A stretch of DNA of 64,000 nt, from contig NZ_CP007032.1 of the NCBI RefSeq assembly GCF_000231405.2, forward strand, positions 1,240,001 to 1,304,000, read 5' to 3'. A program made the position numbers and the translations under genes. The stretch comes from Desulfitobacterium metallireducens DSM 15288. GTDB lineage: Bacteria > Bacillota > Desulfitobacteriia > Desulfitobacteriales > Desulfitobacteriaceae. Shown here one piece after another: positions 42,515 through 51,124 of the stretch. The notes under the pieces are model-generated. The model was not told the DNA's origin, ran no database searches, and saw only the letters and a program-made list of their open reading frames with translations. Numbering within the stretch: position 1 is the first letter of the stretch; every line of letters starts with the position of its first letter.

Positions 42515-42576
42515 GTATATTTAAGAGTATGGAAGAACATGTCTTAAAGTGAAAATGGTCCATCAGGAGGAATTAT

Positions 42577-43449
42577 ATGTTGGATCTAATGCGTATTTTT
42601 GTACAGGTTGTTGAGGAAGGAAGTTATACTTTAGTTGCTCGTCACCTGGGAGTGAGCCAGCCCGCTATTTCTAATCATATGCGTTCCTTAGAAGAGAAAC
42701 TTGAAGTAAAAGTTTTCCAAAGGCAGGGTAAAGGTTTTGTCCTGACGCAGGAGGGTGAGGTGTTTTACCGACACTCCAAGCGTATTTTGGAAGAGTGGAA
42801 TCAGCTTAAGAACAATCTCGAAGAAACTCGAATAGAGGAGAGTGGCAAAGTCCATATTGGTGCCTCGCATATTCCTGGTGAATATCTATTGCCATATAAC
42901 TTAGCGGTGTTTCAAAAGGACTATCAGAAAATTAGTTTTAAGTTAAGTATAGGGGATAGTTTAGAAATGGCCGATAAAGTGTTTTCCCAAGACATTGACT
43001 TTGCGGTGGTTGGGTCTAATTTTAATACCGATAAATTAAATTCTGTTTTCTGGAGGCAGGATCAGATTAAACTGGTCGTCGCTGTGGATCATCCGTTGAA
43101 TCAGCTTGAAGTGATTCATGCCCAGGATCTTCAAGATTATGCAATGGTTCTGCGTGAGAGCGGGTCAGGTCACCGTTGTGCGCTTGAAGAGGGTTTACTT
43201 AACTTAAACTTGCATCTTGAGGATTTTAAGATCAGTTTAGAAGCAGGCAGTACGGAAACCGTTAAGAATGCTATTCGAGCAGGTCTGGATTACTCCTTTA
43301 TCTCGACGAATGCCTTGCAATCGTATGATAATGCCTTAGTGGCAAGAGATGTCGAGGGGTTGGAAATAAAAAGAGGGTTTTATATTATCACTCGTCGTGA
43401 TAAGCACTTAAGTAAGCCTGCTCGGCTTTGCTATGAGTTCTTAAAATAA
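42577..43449 (+). CDS. LysR-family transcriptional regulator
   Basis: The 290-residue regulator has an N-terminal winged HTH (FVQVVEEGSYTLVARHLGVSQPAISNHMRSLEEKLEVKVFQR, about residues 8-50) and a substrate-binding effector domain. The latter opens with KVHIGASHIPGEYLLP, recalling CysL/CbbR-like proteins. The effector is unknown. It is followed after 19 nt by the DnaA-like ATPase gene and may share its transcript. AGGAGG precedes the ATG. Confidence 0.92.
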   Translation: MLDLMRIFVQVVEEGSYTLVARHLGVSQPAISNHMRSLEEKLEVKVFQRQGKGFVLTQEGEVFYRHSKRILEEWNQLKNNLEETRIEESGKVHIGASHIPGEYLLPYNLAVFQKDYQKISFKLSIGDSLEMADKVFSQDIDFAVVGSNFNTDKLNSVFWRQDQIKLVVAVDHPLNQLEVIHAQDLQDYAMVLRESGSGHRCALEEGLLNLNLHLEDFKISLEAGSTETVKNAIRAGLDYSFISTNALQSYDNALVARDVEGLEIKRGFYIITRRDKHLSKPARLCYEFLK

Positions 43450-43468
43450 TTGAGGGAGGAGTTCAGTA

Positions 43469-44455
43469 TTGGAACTATTAATCTCTCATTTTAACCGTTT
43501 AGCTGCGGATACGTTGCAAAACTATGATTTGGAAAAGGCCCAGCCGGTAACCCTAATTTATGGTCCTCCAGGTGTTGGCAAGACAGAGTTGCTGAGAAAA
43601 GTGTATCATCAGCATAAAAATTCTCAGGTTTTGTTAATTGATGCACTGACGTTTAGCCAGAAGTATGTGTTGGCTGTTCAGGAGGGTTCTCTTAATGAGT
43701 TTCGTATCTACCTGAGAAACCTTAAACTTATCATATTGGATCGATTTGAAGCACTCAAGGGAAAAAAGCATACTTTGGAGGAATTTCTTCATACTCTCGA
43801 TGACTTGGTCAGTCAGGACGGAAAAATTCTGGTAAGCTTCCAAGGAGAGCCACAAGAGTTAAGCTTTATGAGTATCAAATTATCGTCCCGTTTATTGGGA
43901 GGAATGACGCTCCCTATTTTTACTCCTTCTCACGATGAATTAGCCGATTTTGCGAATCGTTACGCTCGTTCTCATTTTTTGAATTTACCGGAAGAAGTCC
44001 TGCAGAGTATTGCTGACCAAACTTCAAATTTAAGTGAAGTTCAGAAAATGATTCAAGATTTTAGAGTGTTTTCTAGAAATAACGTAGAAAATAAGACGGA
44101 TGAATTTAATAAGAGTTATTGGGGAGATTTCTTAAAAGCCCAAAAAGATAGAAACGAAGTGGAATTAACACCCGATAATATCCTTCGTATCATTAGTGAG
44201 CTAACGGGTGTTTTGTCCCAGGATATTAAGGGTAATTCCCGCGCTAAAGATTTGCTGACAGCACGTAAGTTTGCAGTTTATGCCATTCGAAAACTTAATG
44301 GTTGGTCTTATCCGGAACTAGGAGAATATTTTCAGAAGGCGCATAGTGTAATGATAAAGTCATATCGTCAATTTGAGCAAATGATGAAAGAAGATCCGGA
44401 TTGGAGAAATAAGTTCGAAATTTTACGAACGTATTTTATTCAAGATAAGGGGTGA
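43469..44455 (+). CDS. DnaA-like AAA+ ATPase with DnaA domain IV
   Basis: The 328-residue protein has Walker A GPPGVGKT (32-39) and a Walker-B-like strand KLIILDRFEAL (about 86-96) with a single Asp, where DnaA has Asp-Asp. The C-terminal region (about 235-325) resembles the DnaA origin-binding domain: LTARKFAVYAIRKLNG, WSYPELGEYF and KAHSVMIKSY, which follow the DnaA signature around R-D-H-S/T-T-V. Domains I and II are absent. It is thus a second DnaA-like protein, or a Hda/DnaA hybrid, and not the canonical initiator. TTG start after GAGGGAGGAG. It lies between LysR and pfkA genes. Confidence 0.75.
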   Translation: MELLISHFNRLAADTLQNYDLEKAQPVTLIYGPPGVGKTELLRKVYHQHKNSQVLLIDALTFSQKYVLAVQEGSLNEFRIYLRNLKLIILDRFEALKGKKHTLEEFLHTLDDLVSQDGKILVSFQGEPQELSFMSIKLSSRLLGGMTLPIFTPSHDELADFANRYARSHFLNLPEEVLQSIADQTSNLSEVQKMIQDFRVFSRNNVENKTDEFNKSYWGDFLKAQKDRNEVELTPDNILRIISELTGVLSQDIKGNSRAKDLLTARKFAVYAIRKLNGWSYPELGEYFQKAHSVMIKSYRQFEQMMKEDPDWRNKFEILRTYFIQDKG

Positions 44456-44459
44456 TTTC

Positions 44460-45431
44460 TTGAAGAACGAAGTTCAGAGCATTGCTGTCTTGACGAGCGG
44501 AGGAGATGCTCCAGGGATGAATGCAGCGATTAGAGCAGTGGTTCGAAAGGGAATCTATCATGGTCTCAAGGTGTTCGGAATCGAGAGAGGGTATGAGGGA
44601 CTGATTCATGGCATGTTTCGTGAGATGAATCTAGGTACAGTCGCCGATATTGTGCATCGTGGGGGAACCATGTTAATGACGGCACGTTCTCAGGAAATGC
44701 TTACGCCAGAAGGACAGAAAAAAGCGGCTGAACAATTGCACCATAGAGGGATTGATGCTTTGGTTGTGATTGGTGGTGATGGCTCTTTTCGGGGCGCACA
44801 AACGTTATCAGTTCAAAGTATTCCCGTGATTGGGATCCCTGCAACGATCGACAACGATATTCCTGGAACGGAGTTAACGATTGGCTTTGATACAGCTGTA
44901 AATACGGTCATTGAGTCTGTGAGTAAAATTCGAGATACGGCGACTTCTCACGAGCGAACCTTCCTTGTTGAAGTGATGGGAAGAAAATCTGGAAGTATCG
45001 CACTTCAGGCAGGACTGGCCTGTGGAGCGGAATCAATTATTGTACCAGAAATTGAAGCTGACTTGGATGAGGTAAGCTCCAAGCTCTTACGAGGCCATCA
45101 GCGCGGAAAAAACCATAGTATTATCCTTGTTGCTGAAGGAGCCGGTAGCGCTTATAAAATCGGGGAGGAGCTTCGGCTCAGGACAGGGTTTGATACACGA
45201 GTGACTATTCTCGGGCATATTCAGCGTGGAGGGAATCCGACGGCTCTTGATGTGGTCACGGCTTCAGAAATGGGAGCCTGTGCGGTTGATCTATTACGGG
45301 CAGGAAAAAGTGATCAAATGACGGCTCGAATTCATCAGCAGGTGATTGGATTACCCCTGGAAGTTGCATATGGACCCGGTAAACCTTTTAATCAATCTTT
45401 ATATGACTTGGCTAATCAGCTCGCAATTTAA
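44460..45431 (+). CDS. pfkA: ATP-dependent 6-phosphofructokinase
   Basis: The 323-residue enzyme phosphorylates fructose 6-phosphate, the committed step of glycolysis. Conserved blocks: LTSGGDAPGMNAAIRAVV (about 11-28), VIGGDGSFRGA (Gly at the position that marks ATP use), GIPATIDNDIPGTELTIGFDTA (catalytic Asp), and VEVMGRKSG. It follows the DnaA-like gene by 4 nt, suggesting shared translation. TTG start with AAGGGGTG. No pyruvate kinase gene follows, unlike in many Firmicutes. Confidence 0.97.
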   Translation: MKNEVQSIAVLTSGGDAPGMNAAIRAVVRKGIYHGLKVFGIERGYEGLIHGMFREMNLGTVADIVHRGGTMLMTARSQEMLTPEGQKKAAEQLHHRGIDALVVIGGDGSFRGAQTLSVQSIPVIGIPATIDNDIPGTELTIGFDTAVNTVIESVSKIRDTATSHERTFLVEVMGRKSGSIALQAGLACGAESIIVPEIEADLDEVSSKLLRGHQRGKNHSIILVAEGAGSAYKIGEELRLRTGFDTRVTILGHIQRGGNPTALDVVTASEMGACAVDLLRAGKSDQMTARIHQQVIGLPLEVAYGPGKPFNQSLYDLANQLAI

Positions 45432-45457
45432 CGAGAAAATGAGAAGCATAACGAAAT

Positions 45458-45496
45458 TAAAGCGTGCCCCATACAAAGATGGCACGTTTATTATTT
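45458..45496 (+). terminator. Terminator after pfkA
   Basis: AAGCGTGCC pairs with GGCACGTTT (12-nt loop), followed by ATTATTTT. Confidence 0.75.
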
Positions 45497-45551
45497 TAAG
45501 AAGGAATTTGGTTGGATTAGGTCGAATTCATGCTTCTAAGAGGTGAGACGC

Positions 45552-47654
45552 TTGAAGCGTATTTTTGCCCTAGATATAGGTACAAGAATGGTTATGGGCT
45601 TAGTTATGGTTAAAGAAGAAGAAGGATACAAAATCTTAGCAAGTGCCCAAACAGAGCACAGGCAAAGAGCCATGTATGATGGCCAGGTGCATGATATCGA
45701 AGAAGTAGCTCGTGCTGTACTAAGAGTTAAAGTAGAGTTGGAACAGAAAATCAATGAACCTTTGCAGTCTGTGTCCGTTGCTGCAGCTGGAAGGGCGCTA
45801 AAAACAGTCGTCACATCGTATGAACGGCGTGAGTTCTTTCCGGTGGTCTGGGAGCGGGAAGATGTTGTAAGTCTTGAAATGGAAGCTGTTCAAAAAGCAC
45901 TTCGTGAAATCGATGGTCTTGAAGAAATGGGAGCCTATCACTGTGTAGGCTATTCAACGATTGAAAACCTTTTAGAAGGACAAAAGATTTCAAACTTGGT
46001 TGGGCAGCGTGGCAAGATTGCCGAAATTAAAGTGATTACGACTTTTCTACCAAGGACAGTTGTTGATGGCTTGTTAGCAGTTATTCAGCAAGCAGGGCTT
46101 CGAATGGAGAGCTTGACTCTAGAGCCGATTGCCGCGGGTCAGGCTGCAATTCCGCCGGATATGCGCCGTATGAACTTAGCTTTAGTGGATATCGGTGCGG
46201 GTACGGCGGATATCGCACTCACGAAGCAGGGAACGTTTTATGCCTATGGTATGGTACCCATGGCTGGGGATGAAGTTACTGAACAACTCTGTCAAACGTA
46301 TTTGCTAGATTTTCAGATGGGGGAGATCCTAAAACGAAACTTAGATGATAGTGAGAAATTAAATTTCATAAATTTCTTAGGTGAAAAAACAGAGCTCTCA
46401 AAATGTGAAATTTTAGAATGTATTTCTCCTGTTGTTCAAGAACTAGCGGACAAAATTGTTGCCGAAATAATGCGATTGAATGAGACTGTTCCCCAAGCTG
46501 TTATTTTGATTGGGGGAGGAAGTTTAACTCCACTGTTACGTGAAATGATAGCAGAGAAGATCAAGCTGCCTTTAGGACGTGTTGGAATACAGATTCGCGA
46601 AAGAATCGGGCGAGTTTTGGGGGAGCAAGGGGCTAAGGGGCCAGACGTTATTACGCCGATTGGGATCGGAATTTCGGCTTTAGAGGAGCTTGGACTTCGT
46701 TATTATGAAGTGGGAGTAAATAAAACACCGGTATCGATTTTAGAGCTTCAACAGACCACTATGGCTGACGCCTTGTTATCTGCAGGAATATCCCCTAAAA
46801 CGCTCTTAGGGAGACCCGGAGTGGCCTTAACCTTTGAAGTCAATGGTGAAGTTAAACTCGTGAAGGGTACTTTGGGAGAAAATGCGCAGTATTTTGTCAA
46901 CGAGCAACGCGTTAGCTTGGATTCTGTGATAGCTCCTAATGATCAGATTACATTTGTTCCAGGAGTTTCAGGAGAAGCGGCTCATGTTCGTTTAGAAGAC
47001 GTTTTTCCGGATGATCAAGTAAAATATATTAGTGTTAATGAAGAACCCTTTCTCTTCACACCTCATTTTTATGTTGATGGACAAGATCTTTCTGCTGATT
47101 GTGAAATTTTCGATGGGTGGAAAATTGAATATCATCCAAATCAAACCTTGACCGATCTTTTAAAGGAATTGAAAGTTCCTCCCGAAAATTCATGGCTAGT
47201 CCATTATAAAGTCAGTGGCCAGGAGCAAGAATATCGGGCAGAGCGAGAAATCTTAGTCAATGGCCAGCTAGTTGAGGAAGATTGCCGGATTCAAGCGCAG
47301 GATAAAATCGAAATTCGAGAACCTAAGCTTAAAATTGCGGATTTAAAACTACAGGCGAGTCCGATGGCTTTTCAAATTAACGGTGAAGAAATAGCGTATC
47401 CGCCACAGATTCTTAGAGTCTTTTCGCGTGGACAAATCTTAGAGCTTGAGGATCTTGTGACAGAAGGAATGGCGATTCGGGTTGAGGGATATGAGCATTC
47501 TCCGATACTTTCGGATATTCTACCTTATATTACCATACCCGAACCGCTTGGAGCGGGGGAAACGCTAACAATTCGCGTGAATGGGCTTCCCGGCGAATTT
47601 ACTACCTTGCTGCAAAGGGGAGACCGGATTGAGATTGGATGGAGTATCCCATAA
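45552..47654 (+). CDS. FtsA/PilM-like actin-fold protein with large C-terminal extension
   Basis: The 700-residue protein starts as an actin-like ATPase: FALDIGTRMVMGLVM (phosphate 1 loop, about 5-19), an FtsA-like SHS2/1C region (VSVAAAGRALKTV), NLALVDIGAGTADIALTKQG (about 210-229) and VILIGGGSLTPLL. From about 395 the extension contains several repeats of V-N-G/E-x...D-x-I-x-(I/F) form (YFVNEQRVSLD, EILVNGQLVEED, TIRVNGLPGEF...GDRIEIGW), which look like beta-grasp modules. It lacks the C-terminal amphipathic helix of FtsA. TTG 45552 is preferred, because AGAGGTG lies 6 nt upstream and the GTG at 45543 is inside that site. A role in division or cell shape is inferred. Confidence 0.75.
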   Translation: MKRIFALDIGTRMVMGLVMVKEEEGYKILASAQTEHRQRAMYDGQVHDIEEVARAVLRVKVELEQKINEPLQSVSVAAAGRALKTVVTSYERREFFPVVWEREDVVSLEMEAVQKALREIDGLEEMGAYHCVGYSTIENLLEGQKISNLVGQRGKIAEIKVITTFLPRTVVDGLLAVIQQAGLRMESLTLEPIAAGQAAIPPDMRRMNLALVDIGAGTADIALTKQGTFYAYGMVPMAGDEVTEQLCQTYLLDFQMGEILKRNLDDSEKLNFINFLGEKTELSKCEILECISPVVQELADKIVAEIMRLNETVPQAVILIGGGSLTPLLREMIAEKIKLPLGRVGIQIRERIGRVLGEQGAKGPDVITPIGIGISALEELGLRYYEVGVNKTPVSILELQQTTMADALLSAGISPKTLLGRPGVALTFEVNGEVKLVKGTLGENAQYFVNEQRVSLDSVIAPNDQITFVPGVSGEAAHVRLEDVFPDDQVKYISVNEEPFLFTPHFYVDGQDLSADCEIFDGWKIEYHPNQTLTDLLKELKVPPENSWLVHYKVSGQEQEYRAEREILVNGQLVEEDCRIQAQDKIEIREPKLKIADLKLQASPMAFQINGEEIAYPPQILRVFSRGQILELEDLVTEGMAIRVEGYEHSPILSDILPYITIPEPLGAGETLTIRVNGLPGEFTTLLQRGDRIEIGWSIP

Positions 47655-47737
47655 AATACCGATTTTTAATCGTGCCTAGTTTTATCTTTTGGATTTTCAG
47701 TGTATAGTGTATAATAAAGTGAGCATATAAAGAAAAT

Positions 47738-47779
47738 ATAAAAAAACCCCATCAATGATGGGGAAGGGGCCTATGGCCC
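47738..47779 (-). terminator. Minus-strand terminator with adjacent hairpin and no obvious gene
   Basis: CCCCATC (47747-47753) pairs with GATGGGG, and on the minus strand it is followed by a T-run from the A-run at 47741-47746. A second hairpin, GGGCC (47767-47771) with GGCCC (47775-47779), precedes it. No protein gene on the minus strand is supported upstream, so this may end an antisense or small RNA from the 47780-47930 interval. Confidence 0.55.
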
Positions 47780-47892
47780 GTGTGGAAAAGGGTAGAGGAG
47801 TGTTTAAAATTAGTATAGACGCTAAAATATCTCTTGTCAGAACTTTTCCGCCAACAGTATATTTTTCCCGCTGAGTGGTTGATTTAGTAGTC

Positions 47893-47920
47893 TTGACATT
47901 CTTAAAATTGTCCATAGAAT
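47893..47920 (+). promoter_or_regulatory. Promoter of the small membrane-anchored protein gene
   Basis: TTGACA (47893-47898) and TAGAAT (47915-47920) are spaced 16 nt. The ribosome binding site AGGAGGTG lies just downstream, giving a very short leader. The rest of the 47655-47938 gap holds the minus-strand hairpins and an extra TATAAT at 47710. Confidence 0.6.
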
Positions 47921-47938
47921 AGAATAGGAGGTGTCTTT

Positions 47939-48142
47939 ATGAGCATATTTCATTGGATTGTCGGCCTAGGTGCCCTTGGTGTCTTCTTTTTTACAGGTTA
48001 TATGGATCATTGGTGTGCTAAATCAAAGTCTTCAAATTACTACGAAGAAAAGAAAACTCCAACAGGAAAAGGATTCAGAGCGGCGAACATTCCCGATTCG
48101 TCAGAATATGATCAGTTCTATTCCGGTTTAAATGTACGATAA
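47939..48142 (+). CDS. Small hypothetical membrane-anchored protein
   Basis: The 67-residue protein has a hydrophobic N-terminus (about 4-20, FHWIVGLGALGVFFFTGY) and a hydrophilic, Lys/Ser-rich tail. One cysteine follows the hydrophobic segment, but the surrounding HWCA is not a lipobox. Strong AGGAGGTG before the ATG, and its own promoter and terminator. Confidence 0.6.
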   Translation: MSIFHWIVGLGALGVFFFTGYMDHWCAKSKSSNYYEEKKTPTGKGFRAANIPDSSEYDQFYSGLNVR

Positions 48143-48154
48143 GAGAGCTGAAAT

Positions 48155-48192
48155 ACTAAAAGGCTTGATGAAATATCAAGCCTTTTAGTTAT
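48155..48192 (+). terminator. Rho-independent terminator
   Basis: CTAAAAGGCTTGAT pairs perfectly with ATCAAGCCTTTTAG around a 5-nt loop, followed by TTATTGG. Confidence 0.85.
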
Positions 48193-48225
48193 TGGTACAT
48201 AAAAAGGAATTAGCGGGAGGGTATT

Positions 48226-49062
48226 ATGCATCAATATTGGTTTTTCATTGGAGATTTCCCAATTCGAGCTTACGGAACTCTATTTGCATTAGCTTTCATA
48301 TTAGGGGTAGGAGTAACGGTCTATTTTGCGAAGGTCGAGGGAAAACAGGACTGGATCGACCCTTTTTTGGATTTAGCTCCATTGCTCTTAATTGGTGGAA
48401 TCATCGGCGCTCGGATTTGGCAAGTCTTTTTCTTTGAGTGGGGTTACTACAGTAAAAATCCTCAAGAAATTCTTGCAGTTTGGCATGGGGGGTTATCGAT
48501 TCAAGGTGGAGTTGTAGGCGCGCTTTTAATTGGGGGCTGGTATGCTTGGAAAAAGAAGCTTCCCTTTTGGGAATTAGCAGATTTAGCTGCACCCGGACTT
48601 ATTTTAGCTCAAAGCATTGGGCGTGATGCGAACTTAATGAATGGGGATGCTTTTGGCGGGCCGACTGGAGGCGACTTTGGGATTATCTATCCCGCAGGTA
48701 CAATCGCGAGAGAAACCTTCGGAATGCAACCGCTTTGGCCGGCAGAGGTATGGGAAGGACAGTTTGATATTATTCTTTTTGCCCTTTTACTCATCCTAAA
48801 AACAAGAACGAAGAAATGGCCTTCCGGTTTTATCTTCCTCGTTTACGTTGCTGGATATAATGCGGTTCGCTTCTTTTTAGAGAACCTTCGGGGAGACAGT
48901 ACTCGTTATCTTTTTAATTGGACGGCTGCACATTGGAGTAGTGCTCTCACGGTTGCTTTGGCGCTAATTCTTATCGCATGGCGGTTTAAAGTAAGTAAGA
49001 CCCAATCTATAGATCAACGGGATAAGGGCCTTGAAACTGAAGAAAAAGTTAAGATCGAATAG
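48226..49062 (+). CDS. lgt: Prolipoprotein diacylglyceryl transferase
   Basis: The 278-residue membrane enzyme attaches diacylglycerol to the lipobox cysteine of prelipoproteins (such as OppA and the lipoproteins encoded here). Features: GIIGARIWQVFFFEW, the catalytic-His block AVWHGGLSIQGGVVG (about 85-99), and the Lgt signature GRDANLMNGDAFGGPTG (about 130-146; here Asp-Ala-Asn in place of the usual Gly-Asn). About seven hydrophobic segments; the tail is charged. The ATG follows GGGAGGG. Confidence 0.95.
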   Translation: MHQYWFFIGDFPIRAYGTLFALAFILGVGVTVYFAKVEGKQDWIDPFLDLAPLLLIGGIIGARIWQVFFFEWGYYSKNPQEILAVWHGGLSIQGGVVGALLIGGWYAWKKKLPFWELADLAAPGLILAQSIGRDANLMNGDAFGGPTGGDFGIIYPAGTIARETFGMQPLWPAEVWEGQFDIILFALLLILKTRTKKWPSGFIFLVYVAGYNAVRFFLENLRGDSTRYLFNWTAAHWSSALTVALALILIAWRFKVSKTQSIDQRDKGLETEEKVKIE

Positions 49063-49089
49063 GAATAGGATTAATCAGCAAAACTTCTA

Positions 49090-49126
49090 TAAGGGTCACA
49101 CTTTTAATTAAAGTGAGACCCTTATT
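49090..49126. terminator. Terminator between lgt and the convergent FmdE-like gene
   Basis: AAGGGTCACACTTT pairs with AAAGTGAGACCCTT apart from one mismatch. Confidence 0.7.
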
Positions 49127-49159
49127 CGTGGTATTAGTTCTATAGACAAACGTGAATTT

Positions 49160-49615
49160 TCAGCCTTTAGTGAGTACTCCGGGAACCCGCTCGAGTGAAC
49201 AAAAGTCCTCTTCGTCGGTGGTCAAAATGAGTTGGATCATTTCTAGATTTCTGTTTTGCTTTTCTCTTGGAGAAAGAGGTCCCGGATGAGAGGAATCAAG
49301 GCGTTTCATCAGAGCGGAGTTTACGCTTATTTTAAGAAGTTCTTGGGTGCCTGCAAAATGAAACCAGTAAATGGGTTGGTGCGTATCTTCAATCATGAGT
49401 GCTTTTCGACCGATTGTCGCTTTATTAATAATCTGGAAGGCGTCTAAGGCACAAGAGCGAGACTCAGCCTTAATTAAAAGTTCGGAGTCTGATGTTGGGC
49501 GGATTCCCATTTCTTTTTGAGCGAGGACAGCAACACGGTATCCTATCGCGATTCCTGGACAGGTATGTCCATGAAAATCAGTCACTTGCTCCCAGGGAGT
49601 TTTTTCTACACACAT
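49160..49615 (-). CDS. FmdE-like protein (formylmethanofuran dehydrogenase subunit E family)
   Basis: The 151-residue protein has the FmdE N-terminal motif DFHGHTCPGIAIGYRVAVLA (about 13-32), with the His and Cys metal ligands, then AESRSCALDAFQIINKATIG. The zinc ribbon found at the C-terminus of many FmdE proteins is missing. Such proteins occur in bacteria without methanofuran, often near molybdenum genes; function is unknown. ATG after GGAGG. Ends at 49160, convergent with lgt. Confidence 0.88.
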   Translation of the reverse strand: MCVEKTPWEQVTDFHGHTCPGIAIGYRVAVLAQKEMGIRPTSDSELLIKAESRSCALDAFQIINKATIGRKALMIEDTHQPIYWFHFAGTQELLKISVNSALMKRLDSSHPGPLSPREKQNRNLEMIQLILTTDEEDFCSLERVPGVLTKG

Positions 49616-49707
49616 AACTTTTCCTCCTCAATTTCCACTTATACCTTATTTTAGCGCTTTATGTATGAAAATTAAAGAGTTATCAAAAGTTGTGCGTATC
49701 TCCTGGC

Positions 49708-50076
49708 CTACCGTTTAAGAATTGCCCCAATGACTCCTCCAATAGCACTCCATACGAGGGAGATTACTGTTTTCTCACCAATCCCTAGCCAAGCAGGAGA
49801 ACTGGAAATGAGGATAGCCGATACAAGAAGTAAGAAAAGGATAAAGCCTACGCCTACTGCAAGACCGTAGTAAAGTCCTTTAGTTCCGGACTGATAAGAA
49901 GTTAAAGCTGCGCCGAAGAAGACACTAATTCCATAAATAATACGGAGTGATAATTCGGATTCAGGTATTCGTGTAAAAGTAAGAATGAGGCTGAAAAGTA
50001 GGGAGAGAATTAAGGCAAAGAGGGCTGAGATTAAGATTCCCTTAACGACAAGACTCAGTTTAAAGGACTTAGGCAT
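49708..50076 (-). CDS. TIGR04086-like membrane protein
   Basis: The 122-residue protein has four hydrophobic segments, with the family-like pattern VVKGILISALFALILSLLFSLIL, LRIIYGISVFFGAALTSYQSG..GLYYGLAVG and WSAIGGVIGAIL at the end. ATG 50076 has AAAGGAGG 8 nt upstream; the frame stays open for 52 more codons, but these run into the divergent panB promoter region. Function unknown; this family is widespread in clostridia. Confidence 0.75.
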   Translation of the reverse strand: MPKSFKLSLVVKGILISALFALILSLLFSLILTFTRIPESELSLRIIYGISVFFGAALTSYQSGTKGLYYGLAVGVGFILFLLLVSAILISSSPAWLGIGEKTVISLVWSAIGGVIGAILKR

Positions 50077-50156
50077 ATTAGCATTCCTCCTTTGGCTAGT
50101 AGAATTTATGCTCAAAGTTCGGAGAGTATTCTTTATCTGTCTATTCTGATTTGTGG

Positions 50157-50162
50157 TATAAT
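50157..50162 (+). promoter_or_regulatory. -10 element of panB
   Basis: TATAAT lies 40 nt before the panB start in the divergent region; no convincing -35 was found. Confidence 0.4.
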
Positions 50163-50202
50163 AATCCAAAACTTTATTGTTTGTGACGGAGGAAGATATA
50201 AG

Positions 50203-51042
50203 ATGAGAAAGACTGTACCTTATTTTTTTCAAATGAAAGCTGAACAGGAAAGAATAGCTATGTTAACCGCTTATGATTACCCAATGGCACATTGGGCGGA
50301 AGAAGCAAATGTAGACATGATCCTAGTCGGTGATTCCTTAGGAATGGTTGTTCTTGGTTATGACTCGACCGTTCCCGTAACGATGGCAGATATGATTCAC
50401 CATACGAAAGCAGTACGTCGGGGAGCACCTGAGACCTTTGTCGTCGTTGATATGCCCTTCATGAGTTATCCTACTGTCGATATAGCCTTAAGCAATGCTG
50501 GCCGGTTAATTCAAGAAGGAGGCGCTGATGCAGTTAAGTTAGAAGGTGGAGAGAGCTATGCCCCTATAATTAAAGCGATAACACAGGCAGGAATACCTGT
50601 AGTGGGGCATATTGGTTTAACACCGCAAACAGCCACCCAGCTTGGGGGATTCAAAGTTCAAGGCCGCGATTTTGAGACTGCAAAGCAATTGATGTGTGAC
50701 GCACATGCCTTAGAGGAAGCAGGGGTTATGGGAATTACTTTAGAAGCAATACCAGCAGAAGTTGCTAAAAGAATTACACAAGAAGTTACAGTTCCCACAA
50801 TCGGTATAGGTGCAGGTAAAGAATGTGATGGACAAGTTCTTGTGATTCATGACATGCTGGGGATGTTCGACCGCTTCAAACCTAAATTCGTTAAGACCTA
50901 TGCGGATATAAAATCCATAGCTGTTGATGGCATCCGTCAATATGTAACAGAGGTTAAGGGACAAAGCTTCCCTGGAAGTGAACATGAATTCTCAATGTCA
51001 AAAGAAGTTGTAGAGAAGCTTTACGGCCAAGAGCAAAATTAA
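50203..51042 (+). CDS. panB: 3-methyl-2-oxobutanoate hydroxymethyltransferase
   Basis: The 279-residue TIM-barrel enzyme adds the hydroxymethyl group from methylene-tetrahydrofolate to alpha-ketoisovalerate, the first step of pantothenate synthesis. Blocks: MLTAYDYPMAHWAEEANVDMILVGDSLGMV (metal Asp about residue 44), DAVKLEGG, HIGLTPQT, and IPTIGIGAG-like VPTIGIGAGKECDGQVLV. I start at ATG 50203 with GGAGG upstream. panC and panD are not adjacent. Confidence 0.96.
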   Translation: MRKTVPYFFQMKAEQERIAMLTAYDYPMAHWAEEANVDMILVGDSLGMVVLGYDSTVPVTMADMIHHTKAVRRGAPETFVVVDMPFMSYPTVDIALSNAGRLIQEGGADAVKLEGGESYAPIIKAITQAGIPVVGHIGLTPQTATQLGGFKVQGRDFETAKQLMCDAHALEEAGVMGITLEAIPAEVAKRITQEVTVPTIGIGAGKECDGQVLVIHDMLGMFDRFKPKFVKTYADIKSIAVDGIRQYVTEVKGQSFPGSEHEFSMSKEVVEKLYGQEQN

Positions 51043-51124
51043 ATATGAATTATATCTGTGAAATTTGTTTATAATAGAAAAATCGAAAAATAATATTCCC
51101 TGTACGAATAAATTTTCTTAGGGG

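Noticed and set aside
47697-47915. 72-codon open frame on the minus strand
   Set aside because: No usable ribosome binding site at its start, and it runs through the two GC-rich hairpins and the minus-strand terminator, so it is more likely non-coding.
50092-50202. N-terminal extension of panB by 37 codons
   Set aside because: It would run over the divergent promoter region and contains no family-like sequence; the ATG at 50203 has a good ribosome binding site.
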